This document shows positions 47,454 to 56,446 of a stretch of DNA of 64,000 bases, piece by piece; the stretch's first letter is position 1; every line of letters starts with the position of its first letter. The notes beneath the pieces are model-generated. The model had not been told where the DNA came from. It ran no database searches and worked only from the letters and a program-made list of their open reading frames with translations. The position numbers were made by a program, and so were the translations under genes. Source of the DNA: Polynucleobacter sp. HIN5 (GTDB lineage Bacteria; Pseudomonadota; Gammaproteobacteria; Burkholderiales; Burkholderiaceae); NCBI RefSeq assembly GCF_030297555.1, contig NZ_AP028136.1:1302001-1366000 (forward strand), read 5' to 3'.

Positions 47454-48278
47454 TTATGACCAAATGGGGAGGTTTAGCCACCAACCCCACCACTCTGGCC
47501 AACCACGAGTCCAAAATGGTCCACTAATGACAATGCAAACTGCGCTCCAAAATACTGCAGCTAAGGCTAAGAACAAGCCGAGTCGGTGAATACCCAAAGT
47601 GCCGACGGAGTAGCCAATCAAATCCCGAAAGAAGGTGTCTTCATGTTCGGGGGTTTTCACAAACTCGCCCTTTTGCGGATTCGTTGACGACAACACCAGG
47701 GCGCCATGCATGGCAAGCGCGAGGGTTGTCGTGAAAAATAAGGTGATCGCAATCATGTGCGCGGGGTTGTAATGAAAATGTAGGTATTGATAACCAACGT
47801 TTGAGACCCAATCAAGGTGACTCAAGATGCCGTATGGGAACCCATGACCCCAAGCGCCCATCAATACGGGGCGAATCACAACCAGTGTGAAATAACCAAA
47901 GACCGCGACGGAGAAGGCAAACGGTACATGAAAACCCATACCCAATTTGCGACAGATCTCCACTTCACGCAGCGCCCAAGACCCAAATGCGCCTAAGGCA
48001 CAAATCGTAATGAGTTGCCACAGCCCGCCTTCCATGAGTGGAGCGGGTGCCAGGCCATACTTTAAATCGGGTGGGGCAATATTAATTTGCCACAAGTTCC
48101 ATGTTGGCCCTTGCGATGCGCCCCACAAAATGAGCGCAGTACCTAAAAAGGCAAAGAAGATCGTGGTGATACCAAAAAATCCGACATAAAAAGGGCCTAC
48201 CCAAAAGTCGAATAAATCTCCGCCAACCAGGGTTCCCCCTCGTACTCGGTACTTTCGTTCAAAGCTGAGCATGGCCAT
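47454..48278 (-). CDS. pufL: Photosynthetic reaction centre subunit L (PufL)
   Basis: Core subunit binding special pair pigments and QB. Begins [20 protein letters not shown] and [14 protein letters not shown], with [29 protein letters not shown] carrying His ligands, and [38 protein letters not shown] at the quinone side. Length 274. A strong hairpin separates it from pufA, probably balancing antenna and reaction-centre levels. Confidence 0.97.
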   Translation of the reverse strand: MAMLSFERKYRVRGGTLVGGDLFDFWVGPFYVGFFGITTIFFAFLGTALILWGASQGPTWNLWQINIAPPDLKYGLAPAPLMEGGLWQLITICALGAFGSWALREVEICRKLGMGFHVPFAFSVAVFGYFTLVVIRPVLMGAWGHGFPYGILSHLDWVSNVGYQYLHFHYNPAHMIAITLFFTTTLALAMHGALVLSSTNPQKGEFVKTPEHEDTFFRDLIGYSVGTLGIHRLGLFLALAAVFWSAVCIVISGPFWTRGWPEWWGWWLNLPIWS

Positions 48279-48299
48279 TTTTTAGTCCTTCCTTAAATT

Positions 48300-48338
48300 G
48301 GTAGATAAGACTCGATGCGTGGTCAAGTCTTATCCACC
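48300..48338 (-). ncRNA. Intercistronic mRNA hairpin between pufA and pufL
   Basis: On the minus strand a stem of GTGGATAAGACT with AGTCTTATCTACC (nine paired bases, one mismatch, three more pairs) closes a 13-base loop. No T-run follows. In Rhodobacter, hairpins at this place protect the pufBA message and set the LH1 to reaction-centre ratio; the same role is inferred here. Confidence 0.7.
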
Positions 48339-48357
48339 ACGGTTTTCATGATGCGTA

Positions 48358-48561
48358 CTACTTTGCTGCTGGTGCTGCTGGTGGGGTTGCAGAACCCGTA
48401 CCTGTTTTTGCTTTGTACTGGGTTTGACTTAAACCATCTAACCAGTTAAAGCGCACGGTGCTCAGCAAAATCAAATGAATCATTGCTGCTAAACCGAACA
48501 GGAAGATTCCTTGAATAGCCATAGCCCGTAATGGGTCATATAGTTTCCAAATTCTCCACAT
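48358..48561 (-). CDS. pufA: LH1 antenna alpha subunit PufA
   Basis: Single-helix antenna polypeptide. Begins MWRIWKLYDPLRAMA, has helix IQGIFLFGLAAMIHLILLST with His29 ligating bacteriochlorophyll, and the downstream FNWLDG Trp region that hydrogen-bonds the pigment. The C-terminus is a Pro/Ala-rich tail (SATPPAAPAAK). Length 67. AGGAG lies eight bases before the ATG. Unusually, it is separated from pufB by another small gene. Confidence 0.96.
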   Translation of the reverse strand: MWRIWKLYDPLRAMAIQGIFLFGLAAMIHLILLSTVRFNWLDGLSQTQYKAKTGTGSATPPAAPAAK

Positions 48562-48571
48562 GGTATTTCTC

Positions 48572-48796
48572 CTAAGTTAAATACGACATAAAGCTATAAA
48601 CTGCAGACCTTACGCCGTCGATCATTGACTTCTCTTCGGATCCTGGTAACCAGGATCTCCACTGACCCGGTAGGAACACAGTAAAGAGTGCGAGTACAAA
48701 ACACACCACAAAACACAAGACAAAAATCGTCTTGAACGTGATTGAATCGTTCTTAGCGATCTCTTGTACCGAGTGGTTTAAATGGATATCTTTCAT
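48572..48796 (-). CDS. Small single-helix membrane protein encoded between pufB and pufA (unrecognised)
   Basis: A 74-residue protein with a polar start (MKDIHLNHSVQEIAKNDS), one transmembrane helix at about 22-42 (KTIFVLCFVVCFVLALFTVFL) and a C-terminal part with the aromatic motif QWRSWLPG and an amphipathic end (IDGVRSAVYSFMSYLT). No His lies in the helix, so it is not a normal antenna alpha or beta chain. AAGGTAAC lies just before the ATG; gaps are 30 bases to pufB and 10 to pufA, so it is surely translated with them. It does not look like PufX or PufQ to me. It may be an RC-LH1 accessory subunit or assembly factor; inference. Confidence 0.85.
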   Translation of the reverse strand: MKDIHLNHSVQEIAKNDSITFKTIFVLCFVVCFVLALFTVFLPGQWRSWLPGSEEKSMIDGVRSAVYSFMSYLT

Positions 48797-48826
48797 ATCG
48801 TTACCTTTACGTTGTTACTTCCGATT

Positions 48827-48976
48827 TCAGTAGAACCAAGGACGCCAAGCCCACACCAAAATGTGAGCAATGACCGCTATTGCAGTAAACCCGACCAAAC
48901 CTTGGACATAAAACTGGTGAAATTCTTTCGCCTCGTCGTCGGTAAGACCAGAAATAGAGCCTCTGTGATCACTCAT
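48827..48976 (-). CDS. pufB: LH1 antenna beta subunit PufB
   Basis: Single-helix antenna polypeptide of 49 residues. Contains [17 protein letters not shown] with His20, helix [22 protein letters not shown] with His38 as pigment ligand, and the C-terminal WAWRPW belt. The ATG at 48976 has a strong GGAGGG ribosome site seven bases before it; the upstream in-frame ATG would add 28 unrelated residues. First structural gene of the puf set. Confidence 0.96.
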   Translation of the reverse strand: MSDHRGSISGLTDDEAKEFHQFYVQGLVGFTAIAVIAHILVWAWRPWFY

Positions 48977-48997
48977 TCGAGATCCCTCCTTCAAAAT

Positions 48998-49059
48998 TAG
49001 CCTTTCGGCTAGCACCGCGCAAAGCCCGCGCGACAAGGGCATATGGCAGTGAACTGCCA
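48998..49059 (-). ncRNA. Three consecutive stem-loops in the bchZ-pufB leader
   Basis: Three hairpins lie in a row: TAGCC-N4-GGCTA (48998-49011), CGCGC-N7-GCGCG (49016-49032) and TGGCAGT-GA-ACTGCCA (49044-49059). None has a T-run. They probably mark an RNA processing or stability region that separates abundant puf mRNA from upstream bch mRNA. The puf promoter itself may lie within bchZ, as in other phototrophs; I see no certain promoter. Confidence 0.6.
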
Positions 49060-49087
49060 CATTGGGGATGGATGAAAGTAGTCATAT

Positions 49088-50566
49088 TCATACTTTCTCC
49101 GATATCGGGTTAGGTACTTTCTCTTGCATAATCTCTGGACAGGAAAGACGAACGCGCTCTGCGGTTACGCGCGCCTCTCCAGAGGATTCGGTATCGCGCT
49201 CGACACGATCACGCAATTGCTTAGCAGCCGAGATTTGTACCAGTACAGGTTGCTTCTGAACATAATTGGCGACCATGGTTTGCGCGTCGCTGTCCCACAT
49301 AAAGGCATTCGCCGCTTGACCGCGTGCCAAAGTGGAGTCGACCTTATCCATCTCCGTACCCAGAGGCAAGATATGGAATAAAGCATCAAAGAGTCCATTG
49401 CAAAACTCTTGGATTAAATAGGTTGCACCGGCGTATCCCATAAATGGCGTACCGGTGTGACGCCGAATGATTGCGCCAGGGAACGATGCGGGGATATACA
49501 TTCCCTTGCCACCCGCTTCGGCTAGATACATCCGCTCGTTGTAACTTCCAAAGAGGACAAGAGGTGCCTTTTCTTTGACTAACCTTCGAATTTCCTCGCT
49601 ATCCGTTTTCTGACCAGGCTTACGGGAAATGGCGAAGCTGCAGGGCAATCCCATCTCTTCACTGAAGAAATGCGAAATCCCGCGCGTGTAGGTCTCGTTT
49701 GCAACGATCGCAAAGTTTGCGGTACCAAAAAAGTCTTGAGTCACCGAGCGCCATAGATCCCAAATCGGTTTAATCGTGGTGTGCTTTTCACGCTCAATAA
49801 ATGGCTCGGGATCAAGATCCAATAACTCACCCAATTTACGCAAAAACTTAGTCGTGCTATGCAGACCAATGGGCGCCTGTAAATAAGGGCGATCTAAAGC
49901 TTCGCAGAGCATGCGACCAAACTCACGGTACATACAAATGTTGACATCGGCTTCGACCAAGCGCGATACATCGGCTAAGTGGCTACCGAGTGGGAACACC
50001 ATATTAATCTCAGCACCAATTCCTTGGACCAAGCGGCGGATCTCCGCCAAATCGCTTGGCATATTAAACGTGCCATACGCTGGTCCAATAATATTGACGC
50101 GGGGCTTCTCCCCTTCTTTACGAGGTTTACGTGCCGGCACATTCTTAATGCCATACTCCGACCACAACCAATACATGGCGCGATTAGCGCACTGCCATTG
50201 GTCTTCATCAATGGTGCGTGGTAAGAAGCGAGCAATTGCGGTTCCTTCGGGAGTAACACCCCCACCAATCATCTCAGCAATTGATCCGGTCACCACCACT
50301 GCTGGCAAATCGGGATCCAAAGTAGCGTGGGCACGTTTCATGGAACCTTCGGTGCCCTCACGTCCCAATTGTTCTTCAGCCAATCCGGTGACCACGATCG
50401 GTAACTCATGCGGTGGCAGAGCATCGGTGTAGTGCAAGACTGAGGTAACGGGTAAGTTCTCACAACCCACCGGTCCATCGATCACCACTTGCAATCCCTT
50501 GATAGCCGTAAACACATATACGGCTCCCCAATAGCCGCCGGCACGATCGTGATCAATGACGTACAT
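49088..50566 (-). CDS. bchZ: Chlorophyllide a reductase subunit BchZ
   Basis: NifK-like subunit of chlorophyllide a oxidoreductase, which makes the bacteriochlorin ring. Seen: [62 protein letters not shown] type start, with the cluster Cys in [10 protein letters not shown], and [30 protein letters not shown]. Length 492. The ATG shares one base with the bchY stop (TGATG). Confidence 0.96.
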   Translation of the reverse strand: MYVIDHDRAGGYWGAVYVFTAIKGLQVVIDGPVGCENLPVTSVLHYTDALPPHELPIVVTGLAEEQLGREGTEGSMKRAHATLDPDLPAVVVTGSIAEMIGGGVTPEGTAIARFLPRTIDEDQWQCANRAMYWLWSEYGIKNVPARKPRKEGEKPRVNIIGPAYGTFNMPSDLAEIRRLVQGIGAEINMVFPLGSHLADVSRLVEADVNICMYREFGRMLCEALDRPYLQAPIGLHSTTKFLRKLGELLDLDPEPFIEREKHTTIKPIWDLWRSVTQDFFGTANFAIVANETYTRGISHFFSEEMGLPCSFAISRKPGQKTDSEEIRRLVKEKAPLVLFGSYNERMYLAEAGGKGMYIPASFPGAIIRRHTGTPFMGYAGATYLIQEFCNGLFDALFHILPLGTEMDKVDSTLARGQAANAFMWDSDAQTMVANYVQKQPVLVQISAAKQLRDRVERDTESSGEARVTAERVRLSCPEIMQEKVPNPISEKV

Positions 50567-52101
50567 CAGATCATCTCCTCGGCTTTGCGTTTTTTGATTG
50601 CCTTCTCAAGCTTGCGACGGGTCTCGGCTTTGAACTCAGGGCGATCTTTGGGAACGCTTTCCCAAACACCCGCATTGTGACTAGCACCAACCTCACCGAA
50701 GAAGGCTTTCATCTCATCAAAGCGCGCTTGATTTCCAATGGCGGCATTAATCACTTGAGCGAGTGATCCAGCGCCTGCAGGACCCATCAAGGGGCGCGCA
50801 GAAATGAGGTTTGTGAAATACAGACTGGGAATCGATGCTTGCTTGGCAGCTTGTACCACCGGCGTTGTGCCAATCGCCAAATCGGGTTGGTACTCGGCCA
50901 TCGCCGCCAAATCCTGTTCGAGCGACGCACGAAACTGCACCTGTACACCTTTTGCTTCTAACCATTCCCGATCCGCATCACTCCACACAGTACGTGGACA
51001 GGCGGATCCAACATAGCGAACATCCGCACCGCTCTCAATTAGTAAGCGTGCGACTAGGAGTTCGGACCCTTCGTAACCGCTTAAGGTAATGCGACCTTTA
51101 ATCGGGGTTGCGCCAAGGACGGCTTTAATTGCTGGCAAGATTTTGTGTTTGGCGGCATTGATTCGGTCTTGCGGTGTGTTGGTTGCTTTACCAATTGCTT
51201 CCAACCATGCCGCAGTGCCTTCATATCCAACCGGGGCAGATCCAACAATCGGACGACCTGCGGCTTCAAACTCCCGAATGCTGGCTGTATAAAACGGATG
51301 AATCGCAGCCACTGCTTTGCAATCGAGCGCTTGATACAGCTCACGCCATTCGCGGGTTGGTACTGTGGCGCCTACTGCAAGATCCATGGGCTCCAACATC
51401 GCACCAATCACTGCGGGATCGGCTGGGAACATCTCACCCAAAAGGGTGATGGTGGGTTTGGTTTGCACACCAGTGCGAGGTGCTTGCACGGGACCCGCCA
51501 TAATTTCGTGGCGAGCGTATTGCAACATGGCGCCGGCTAAGACATCTTTTGCCTCGGCATGGGTTGGCACACCAAATCCAGGTACATCGATACCGATAAT
51601 GCGTACGCCATTAATTTCTTTAGGAAGTAATTGCAGTGGTACACCACTGGCAGTGGGGACACATAAATTAATAATGACAATCGCATCGTACTTACTGGGA
51701 TCCGCCTGTTCGTGCACCGAATCCCGAATATCTTCAAACAGTTTTCCAGTGACCAAGGTCTCAGAATTAAATGGCACATAACCAACGCTGCGTCGTGCCC
51801 CATAAAAATGCGATGTAAACGTTAAGCCGTAAACACAGCAGGCAGAGCCTGACAAAATCGTAGCGGTGCGGCGCATGCGCAAACCAACACGCAATGATCC
51901 AAAGGCTGGGCACATACTCTGTGGTTGATCGTGCGGACCCTTGGGATAGTCCTGGGCATAACGTTGCAATACCTCGCCCTTGCCCGATGATTTCGCCGCA
52001 TCCATCATTTGCTTTTCACCCGCATGACATCCCAATCCATCGCCTTTGGACGGATCGTTGACCAACTGCTCTGGCACGATGGGAATGATGGGCTTACTCA
52101 T
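50566..52101 (-). CDS. bchY: Chlorophyllide a reductase subunit BchY
   Basis: NifD-like partner of BchZ. Cluster cysteines appear in [56 protein letters not shown]. Other marks: [21 protein letters not shown] and [20 protein letters not shown]. About 511 residues from the ATG at 52101 (MSKPIIPI), four bases after bchX; an ATG ten codons upstream lies inside bchX. Confidence 0.96.
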   Translation of the reverse strand: MSKPIIPIVPEQLVNDPSKGDGLGCHAGEKQMMDAAKSSGKGEVLQRYAQDYPKGPHDQPQSMCPAFGSLRVGLRMRRTATILSGSACCVYGLTFTSHFYGARRSVGYVPFNSETLVTGKLFEDIRDSVHEQADPSKYDAIVIINLCVPTASGVPLQLLPKEINGVRIIGIDVPGFGVPTHAEAKDVLAGAMLQYARHEIMAGPVQAPRTGVQTKPTITLLGEMFPADPAVIGAMLEPMDLAVGATVPTREWRELYQALDCKAVAAIHPFYTASIREFEAAGRPIVGSAPVGYEGTAAWLEAIGKATNTPQDRINAAKHKILPAIKAVLGATPIKGRITLSGYEGSELLVARLLIESGADVRYVGSACPRTVWSDADREWLEAKGVQVQFRASLEQDLAAMAEYQPDLAIGTTPVVQAAKQASIPSLYFTNLISARPLMGPAGAGSLAQVINAAIGNQARFDEMKAFFGEVGASHNAGVWESVPKDRPEFKAETRRKLEKAIKKRKAEEMI

Positions 52102-52105
52102 GAAC

Positions 52106-53128
52106 TTAAACTTTGTCGTACACCACTTCAAGGGTTTTCTTCACCACCGCGTCTTTGCCCATCATGTCGACTTCGGTAGCGGGCTCAAGAACGTAGTCGC
52201 GACCGGTAATGTCCGATGAGAAAAGTCCTAAGAGATCGTCTTGGCTCAGTGGCTTGGGTCGCACCGGCGGTGCATCTGCAACATTGGTCGCCAGCTCTTC
52301 AAAGAGTGGGCCCCACTGCGTACCAGGGCGGCCGATGATTTCATAGCTAGCACTTTTACGACGAATATCTTCGTGCGCAGGAATGGCAGCCAAGACTGGG
52401 ATGCCAACTTTTTCTGCAAAGGCTTGAGCTTCGCCGGTGCTGTCATCCTTATTGATCACCATTCCAGCCACACCGACATTGCCGCCCAACTTACGGAAAT
52501 ACTCCACGGCGGAGCAAACATTGTTTGCTACATAGAGGGATTGCAAATCATTGCTACCCACCACAATCACTTTTTGGCACATGTCCCGTGCAATCGGCAA
52601 TCCAAATCCACCACACACCACATCGCCTAAGAAATCCAACAAGACGTAATCAAAACCCCAGTCATGAAATCCCAACTTCTCAAGGGTTTCAAAACCGTGG
52701 ATGATGCCGCGCCCTCCGCAACCGCGCCCTACTTCGGGGCCACCGAGCTCCATCGCAAATACACCATCGCGTTTGAAGCACACATCACCAATCGAAACTG
52801 CATCACCCGATAACTTTTTCTTCGAGGAGGTTTCAATAATAGTGGGGCATGCTTTACCTCCAAACAATAAGGAGGTGGTATCGCTCTTTGGATCGCAACC
52901 AATCAGCAATACCTTCTTACCTTGCTGGGCCATCATGTATGAAAGATTAGCGAGGGTAAAACTTTTCCCAATTCCGCCCTTGCCATAAATGGCAATAATT
53001 TGTGTTTCTTTGGTGACGGGTCCTTTGTGGACTGGATCCGGTTCCATGTCAGCCTCTTTTTTGAGATTGACAAATTGCACCGTTGCTTCGGCTGGCACAC
53101 CTTCTAATTTTGCGGTTGCTGGACTCAT
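52106..53128 (-). CDS. bchX: Chlorophyllide a reductase iron protein BchX
   Basis: NifH-like ATPase that feeds electrons to BchYZ. P-loop [19 protein letters not shown], cluster ligands in GGPEVGRGCGGRGI and [13 protein letters not shown]. About 340 residues from the ATG at 53128, which overlaps the bchC stop by four bases. It is the paralogue of bchL in this window. Confidence 0.96.
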   Translation of the reverse strand: MSPATAKLEGVPAEATVQFVNLKKEADMEPDPVHKGPVTKETQIIAIYGKGGIGKSFTLANLSYMMAQQGKKVLLIGCDPKSDTTSLLFGGKACPTIIETSSKKKLSGDAVSIGDVCFKRDGVFAMELGGPEVGRGCGGRGIIHGFETLEKLGFHDWGFDYVLLDFLGDVVCGGFGLPIARDMCQKVIVVGSNDLQSLYVANNVCSAVEYFRKLGGNVGVAGMVINKDDSTGEAQAFAEKVGIPVLAAIPAHEDIRRKSASYEIIGRPGTQWGPLFEELATNVADAPPVRPKPLSQDDLLGLFSSDITGRDYVLEPATEVDMMGKDAVVKKTLEVVYDKV

Positions 53129-54075
53129 TGCAAGGTTCTCCAATCAAGGACCATCTTTAAACAATCTTTATCGCTAAACGCTTGGCGATAGGCTTTATCC
53201 GCATGTGCTGGTGAGGCATGATGCGTAATCAATCCATCTAATGAGAGCCGACCCGACTCGGCTAAGTGTTTCACAGCCAATAAATCTTTAGGCTGCCATT
53301 GCGCTGCCACCCGAATCCGTGCTTCACGCATAAACGCCTGCGGAAATGAGAATGTCATTGGCGCGTCATAAAAACCCGCCAAGACAATCTCACCGCCAGG
53401 AGCCAAACATGAAATCAAGGTATCGAGTAGCGCTGCGTCACCACTCACATCGACAATCGTTTTGTAATAGCGCTTTTGATCTGCTTTTGGGTCAATTACC
53501 TCGTAGCCAATTGCTCCAGTGCGGCGATCGGCATCGGTTTCCCAAACCACTGGTGTTTTGCCGGCAAGCACCGCAATGCGCGCAATGAGACGACCTAAAA
53601 CACCGTGACCAATAATCAAATCAGGCTGTTGACTCCATTCAGCCGATGTGACGTGATGCGCTGTCGCTGCTAAGGCAAACAAAACGGCTTCTGCGCCTAA
53701 CTTGTTGTCCACACCAATCACTCGACTTGCTGGCACAACCACGCGTGATGCCGCGCCGCCGAAGAGGCCTTTCACATCACCGAAGCACCGCGCCCCTGGA
53801 ACAAATACGCGTTGGCCAGGCTGATACCCAGACCGAATTCCTGCTTGATAAATTTTGCCGACCGACTCATAGCCCGGTACCAGTGGATAACCCATGCCCG
53901 GGAAGTGGGGCATGCGCCCACTCCATAGAAGTTTTTCAGTACCTGTACTAATACCGCTCCATTCAATATCAACCACAACATCCGTCTCTGTGACGGGTGA
54001 TAACTTCAGCTCACTCAAGACAACGCTCTCGGGCTTCTCGAGCACGATGGCCTTTGCTTGATAGATTGTGTTCAT
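53125..54075 (-). CDS. bchC: Bacteriochlorophyllide a dehydrogenase BchC
   Basis: Oxidises the C3 hydroxyethyl group to the acetyl group of bacteriochlorophyllide a. A zinc-alcohol-dehydrogenase-type protein with the BchC start QAKAIVLEKPESVVLSELKL, EWSGISTGTEKLLWSGRMPHFPGMGYPLVPGYESVG, and nucleotide-fold region LIIGHGVLGRLIARIAVLAG. Length 316. First gene of bchCXYZ-puf; a promoter with two PpsR sites lies directly upstream. Confidence 0.95.
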   Translation of the reverse strand: MNTIYQAKAIVLEKPESVVLSELKLSPVTETDVVVDIEWSGISTGTEKLLWSGRMPHFPGMGYPLVPGYESVGKIYQAGIRSGYQPGQRVFVPGARCFGDVKGLFGGAASRVVVPASRVIGVDNKLGAEAVLFALAATAHHVTSAEWSQQPDLIIGHGVLGRLIARIAVLAGKTPVVWETDADRRTGAIGYEVIDPKADQKRYYKTIVDVSGDAALLDTLISCLAPGGEIVLAGFYDAPMTFSFPQAFMREARIRVAAQWQPKDLLAVKHLAESGRLSLDGLITHHASPAHADKAYRQAFSDKDCLKMVLDWRTLQ

Positions 54076-54077
54076 AG

Positions 54078-54095
54078 TGTCATTTCTTATTTACA
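54078..54095. promoter_or_regulatory. PpsR/CrtJ site 1 upstream of bchC
   Basis: TGTCATTTCTTATTTACA matches TGT-N12-ACA exactly. It begins three bases upstream of the bchC start codon, so it overlaps the leader. It is one of a tandem pair. Confidence 0.7.
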
Positions 54096-54104
54096 TATTT
54101 TATG

Positions 54105-54122
54105 TGTAAATATTTATTTACA
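54105..54122. promoter_or_regulatory. PpsR/CrtJ site 2 upstream of bchC
   Basis: TGTAAATATTTATTTACA matches TGT-N12-ACA and is nearly palindromic. Nine bases separate it from site 1, close to the spacing I recall for the Rhodobacter capsulatus bchC promoter, where CrtJ binds two palindromes cooperatively. Confidence 0.8.
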
Positions 54123-54156
54123 TGACTCATTCTTCACCACTTTGGGGATAATTTAT

Positions 54157-54183
54157 CTAGGGGTTTCTACTGATGACCCCTAG
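54157..54183. promoter_or_regulatory. Perfect inverted repeat CTAGGGGT-N11-ACCCCTAG between crtF and bchC
   Basis: Eight-base perfect arms with an 11-base spacer. The arms resemble the CTAGGG...CCCTA element at other photosynthesis promoters but with a longer spacer. It lies 82 bases upstream of the bchC start and 41 bases after crtF. It could be an operator or activator site for bchC, or a hairpin in the crtF-bchC read-through RNA. No T-run supports a terminator. Confidence 0.55.
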
Positions 54184-54223
54184 TATTTACAAGGCTTTTT
54201 GGGCAAAAATCGACTTTTAGACT

Positions 54224-55408
54224 CTAAGCCACTGAAATCATTGGCTTTTTACAATGCAAGATCTGTGCATTCAAGGGGATAGCGGATGGCAATAGGCGAA
54301 CAGCCTCAAAGCCGGCCTCGATCAGCATTTGGGTAATTTCGGCTTGCGAACGGGGCCTTCCCCGCCCCATCGCCAGCAGATAGAAGCCAAAATACGCATC
54401 CCCCATTGCCTCTTGGCCTGGGGTATCGGCCATCGGCTCAGCCAGAATTAGACTTGCTCCCGGCTCTAAAGCATTGAAAACATTACGTAATAGGATTTTG
54501 ACCCGGGAGTCATCGTGATCAAAAATGACTCGGATGAGCGTAGCAACATCCGCACCCTTGGGTAACGCCCCATCGAAAAAATTTCCACCAATCGCTTCGA
54601 TGCGATTCGTTAGATCTGTTTTGGCAATCTGAGTACTCGCTAACTCAGCAACGCCAGGAAGATCAAAAATCGTGCACCGCAACTGCGGGTAAAGTCTTGC
54701 AAGTTGAGTCGCAAACGCGCCCTGTCCACCACCAATGTCCAGTAAATGACGGTGCTTAGTAAATGAGTAGGCATCGATCACTTCGGCAGTGACCAAAGGT
54801 TGGGTGTGCGCCATCAGCTTTGAATAGTTCGCAACGCGCTCGGCCGATAATGATTCTGGTTTGGGATCGTGGGCGTGATCGATATAGGGCCAATACTCGG
54901 CCATCGCCGCTTTCCCAGAAATATCACCGCGCAAGAGTGCTAACGGATCTTGCAGATCACGATAGAAATCGCCGTGATGAATGATCATATCGACGAGTGC
55001 ACGATTACCAACTAAAGGCGCTCCTAGCATGCCAAGTGCATAGTGCTCGTTGTCGCGTTTTGTTAAAAGACGAATGGCAACTGCTGCGTCGAGTAAACGA
55101 TTGAGGCCTGCGGGCGGTAACGCAATGCGCTCTTGCAATTGTGCTTTAGACAAAGAGCCGTTTGCGAGCAATTCAAAAAGATTGACTTTCACACAGGCCA
55201 ATAAAATTTGGGAGTACACAAAGCCCGCCATTACATCAAAGAGTGCAGAGGCTTGACGCCGCACGACCCAGCGTGTCAATGGAAAGCGCGCAGCCCAGCG
55301 CTGAAATCGGGGTGAGGCAATGACACTATTTCGCCAATCGGCGAAGGTGTCTTTCAATGAGCGGTGATGGGTTTGCGTGTCTTCGGACACACGCTCAGAC
55401 AGTGGCAT
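54224..55408 (-). CDS. crtF: Demethylspheroidene O-methyltransferase CrtF
   Basis: Methylates the 1-hydroxy group of the carotenoid with SAM. Has the N-terminal dimerisation part typical of CrtF (FDVMAGFVYSQILLACVKVNLFELLANGSLSKAQL), SAM motif HLLDIGGGQGAFATQLARLYP at about residue 185, and LILAEPMADTPGQEAMGDAYFGFYLLAMGRGRPRS. Length 394. It overlaps the crtE end by 14 bases and leads into bchC after a 148-base regulatory gap. Confidence 0.95.
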   Translation of the reverse strand: MPLSERVSEDTQTHHRSLKDTFADWRNSVIASPRFQRWAARFPLTRWVVRRQASALFDVMAGFVYSQILLACVKVNLFELLANGSLSKAQLQERIALPPAGLNRLLDAAVAIRLLTKRDNEHYALGMLGAPLVGNRALVDMIIHHGDFYRDLQDPLALLRGDISGKAAMAEYWPYIDHAHDPKPESLSAERVANYSKLMAHTQPLVTAEVIDAYSFTKHRHLLDIGGGQGAFATQLARLYPQLRCTIFDLPGVAELASTQIAKTDLTNRIEAIGGNFFDGALPKGADVATLIRVIFDHDDSRVKILLRNVFNALEPGASLILAEPMADTPGQEAMGDAYFGFYLLAMGRGRPRSQAEITQMLIEAGFEAVRLLPSAIPLNAQILHCKKPMISVA

Positions 55409-56315
55409 GGTGATGCAGCGGTCGACTCGTATTGATAAACCATGCTTCGGGAATCAAGCGTTCTGCCTCTTTTGCGACCAGAGCGCGTAGCATCTTCTCG
55501 CCTTTACACGACGGTATCGAATGAATTGCTTTGTATACCAACTCATCAAAATGCTGAACTGCGCCCACCAATCCAAGATCTCGCGCAGAGCTTGGTCGAT
55601 CATGGGCTAAATCTTGGCCTTGTGGTTTACCCATCGTTGCTTGATCAGCTAATACATCGCGAATGTCATCGGCCACTTGATAGGCTTCACCCAACCACTC
55701 ACCGAGTGGTTTCCAAGTATCAGCATCCGCTCCTGCGGCTTGCGCGCCTGCTGCGGTTGCAGCCTCAAAGAGTGAACCGGTTTTTTCTTTTTGGTATTGC
55801 GACAGTTGGACTTTGGATTCGCACTCCCAGGCTTGACCCGACACAATCCCGTGCGGCGCACCCACCGAGGCAGCGATCGTTTTTAGAAGTGGTGCTAAGC
55901 GCAGTGGTGAGCGCATGCTGCACGAAGCCATGTACTGAAATGCCAACACAATCAGCGCATCACCCGTAAGCACGGCAATGCGTTCACCAAATGCAGCGTG
56001 TACGGATGGCTGCCCACGACGCACCATCGCATTATCAAAACAGGGTAAGTCATCGTGCACTAGTGATGCGCAATGCAAAAGTTCAATCGCGCCTGCGGCC
56101 GCAATCGATAAATCCGGATCATCATCCCCGCAGGCGGCGGCGACCGCTAAACATAGTTGCGGCCGAATCCGTGCTCCACCTGGGAATACCGCATGATGCA
56201 AAGCCCTTTGTAAATTTTGTGGGGCTGTCTTAGACTCTGCGATGGCAAGCGCTTGATGCAAGCCCTTTTCAATACGCTGCTGCATCGCGTGACTGGGGCT
56301 GATTTTTGAGCTCAT
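55395..56315 (-). CDS. crtE: Geranylgeranyl diphosphate synthase CrtE
   Basis: Supplies the C20 precursor for carotenoids and the bacteriochlorophyll tail. Both Asp-rich motifs are present: SLVHDDLPCFDNAMVRRG and YQVADDIRDVL; HHAVFPGGARIRPQLC near the start is typical. Length 306. First gene of the minus-strand superoperon, with a PpsR site 45 bases upstream in the region shared with bchO. Confidence 0.95.
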   Translation of the reverse strand: MSSKISPSHAMQQRIEKGLHQALAIAESKTAPQNLQRALHHAVFPGGARIRPQLCLAVAAACGDDDPDLSIAAAGAIELLHCASLVHDDLPCFDNAMVRRGQPSVHAAFGERIAVLTGDALIVLAFQYMASCSMRSPLRLAPLLKTIAASVGAPHGIVSGQAWECESKVQLSQYQKEKTGSLFEAATAAGAQAAGADADTWKPLGEWLGEAYQVADDIRDVLADQATMGKPQGQDLAHDRPSSARDLGLVGAVQHFDELVYKAIHSIPSCKGEKMLRALVAKEAERLIPEAWFINTSRPLHHHATV

Positions 56316-56359
56316 GACCGGCTTTCAGAGTTAATCGGGTCGCAATACGGGTAAAAAAG

Positions 56360-56377
56360 TGTAAATATTTTTTTACA
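56360..56377. promoter_or_regulatory. PpsR/CrtJ site between crtE and bchO
   Basis: TGTAAATATTTTTTTACA fits TGT-N12-ACA exactly. It lies 45 bases upstream of crtE and 70 bases upstream of bchO, so it may repress both divergent units. Confidence 0.8.
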
Positions 56378-56431
56378 CTTATCATGATGATGAATATAGT
56401 CAGCTAATGCAAGAGGGTCAATCAATCATAT

Positions 56432-56446
56432 CTAGGGAAAACCCTA
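56432..56446. promoter_or_regulatory. Recurring element CTAGGGAAAACCCTA directly before bchO
   Basis: A palindrome (CTAGGG/TAGGG arms around AAAA) that ends at the base before the bchO ATG and contains the only ribosome-binding-like AGGG. A protein or RNA fold here would block initiation. It is the best copy of a motif also found at 20904, 37051, 37100, 54157 (long spacer) and 62760. Confidence 0.55.

Noticed and set aside
48572..48796. Calling the small gene PufX or PufQ
   Set aside because: Position (between pufB and pufA) and sequence do not match what I know of PufX (after pufM) or PufQ (before pufB); left unnamed.
51145..51781. Long plus-strand open frames opposite bchY
   Set aside because: bchY is unmistakable on the other strand; these frames are antisense shadows of it and resemble nothing known.
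54157..54183. Reading the crtF/bchC inverted repeat as a terminator
   Set aside because: The arms are far apart (11-base spacer) and no T-run follows on either strand.
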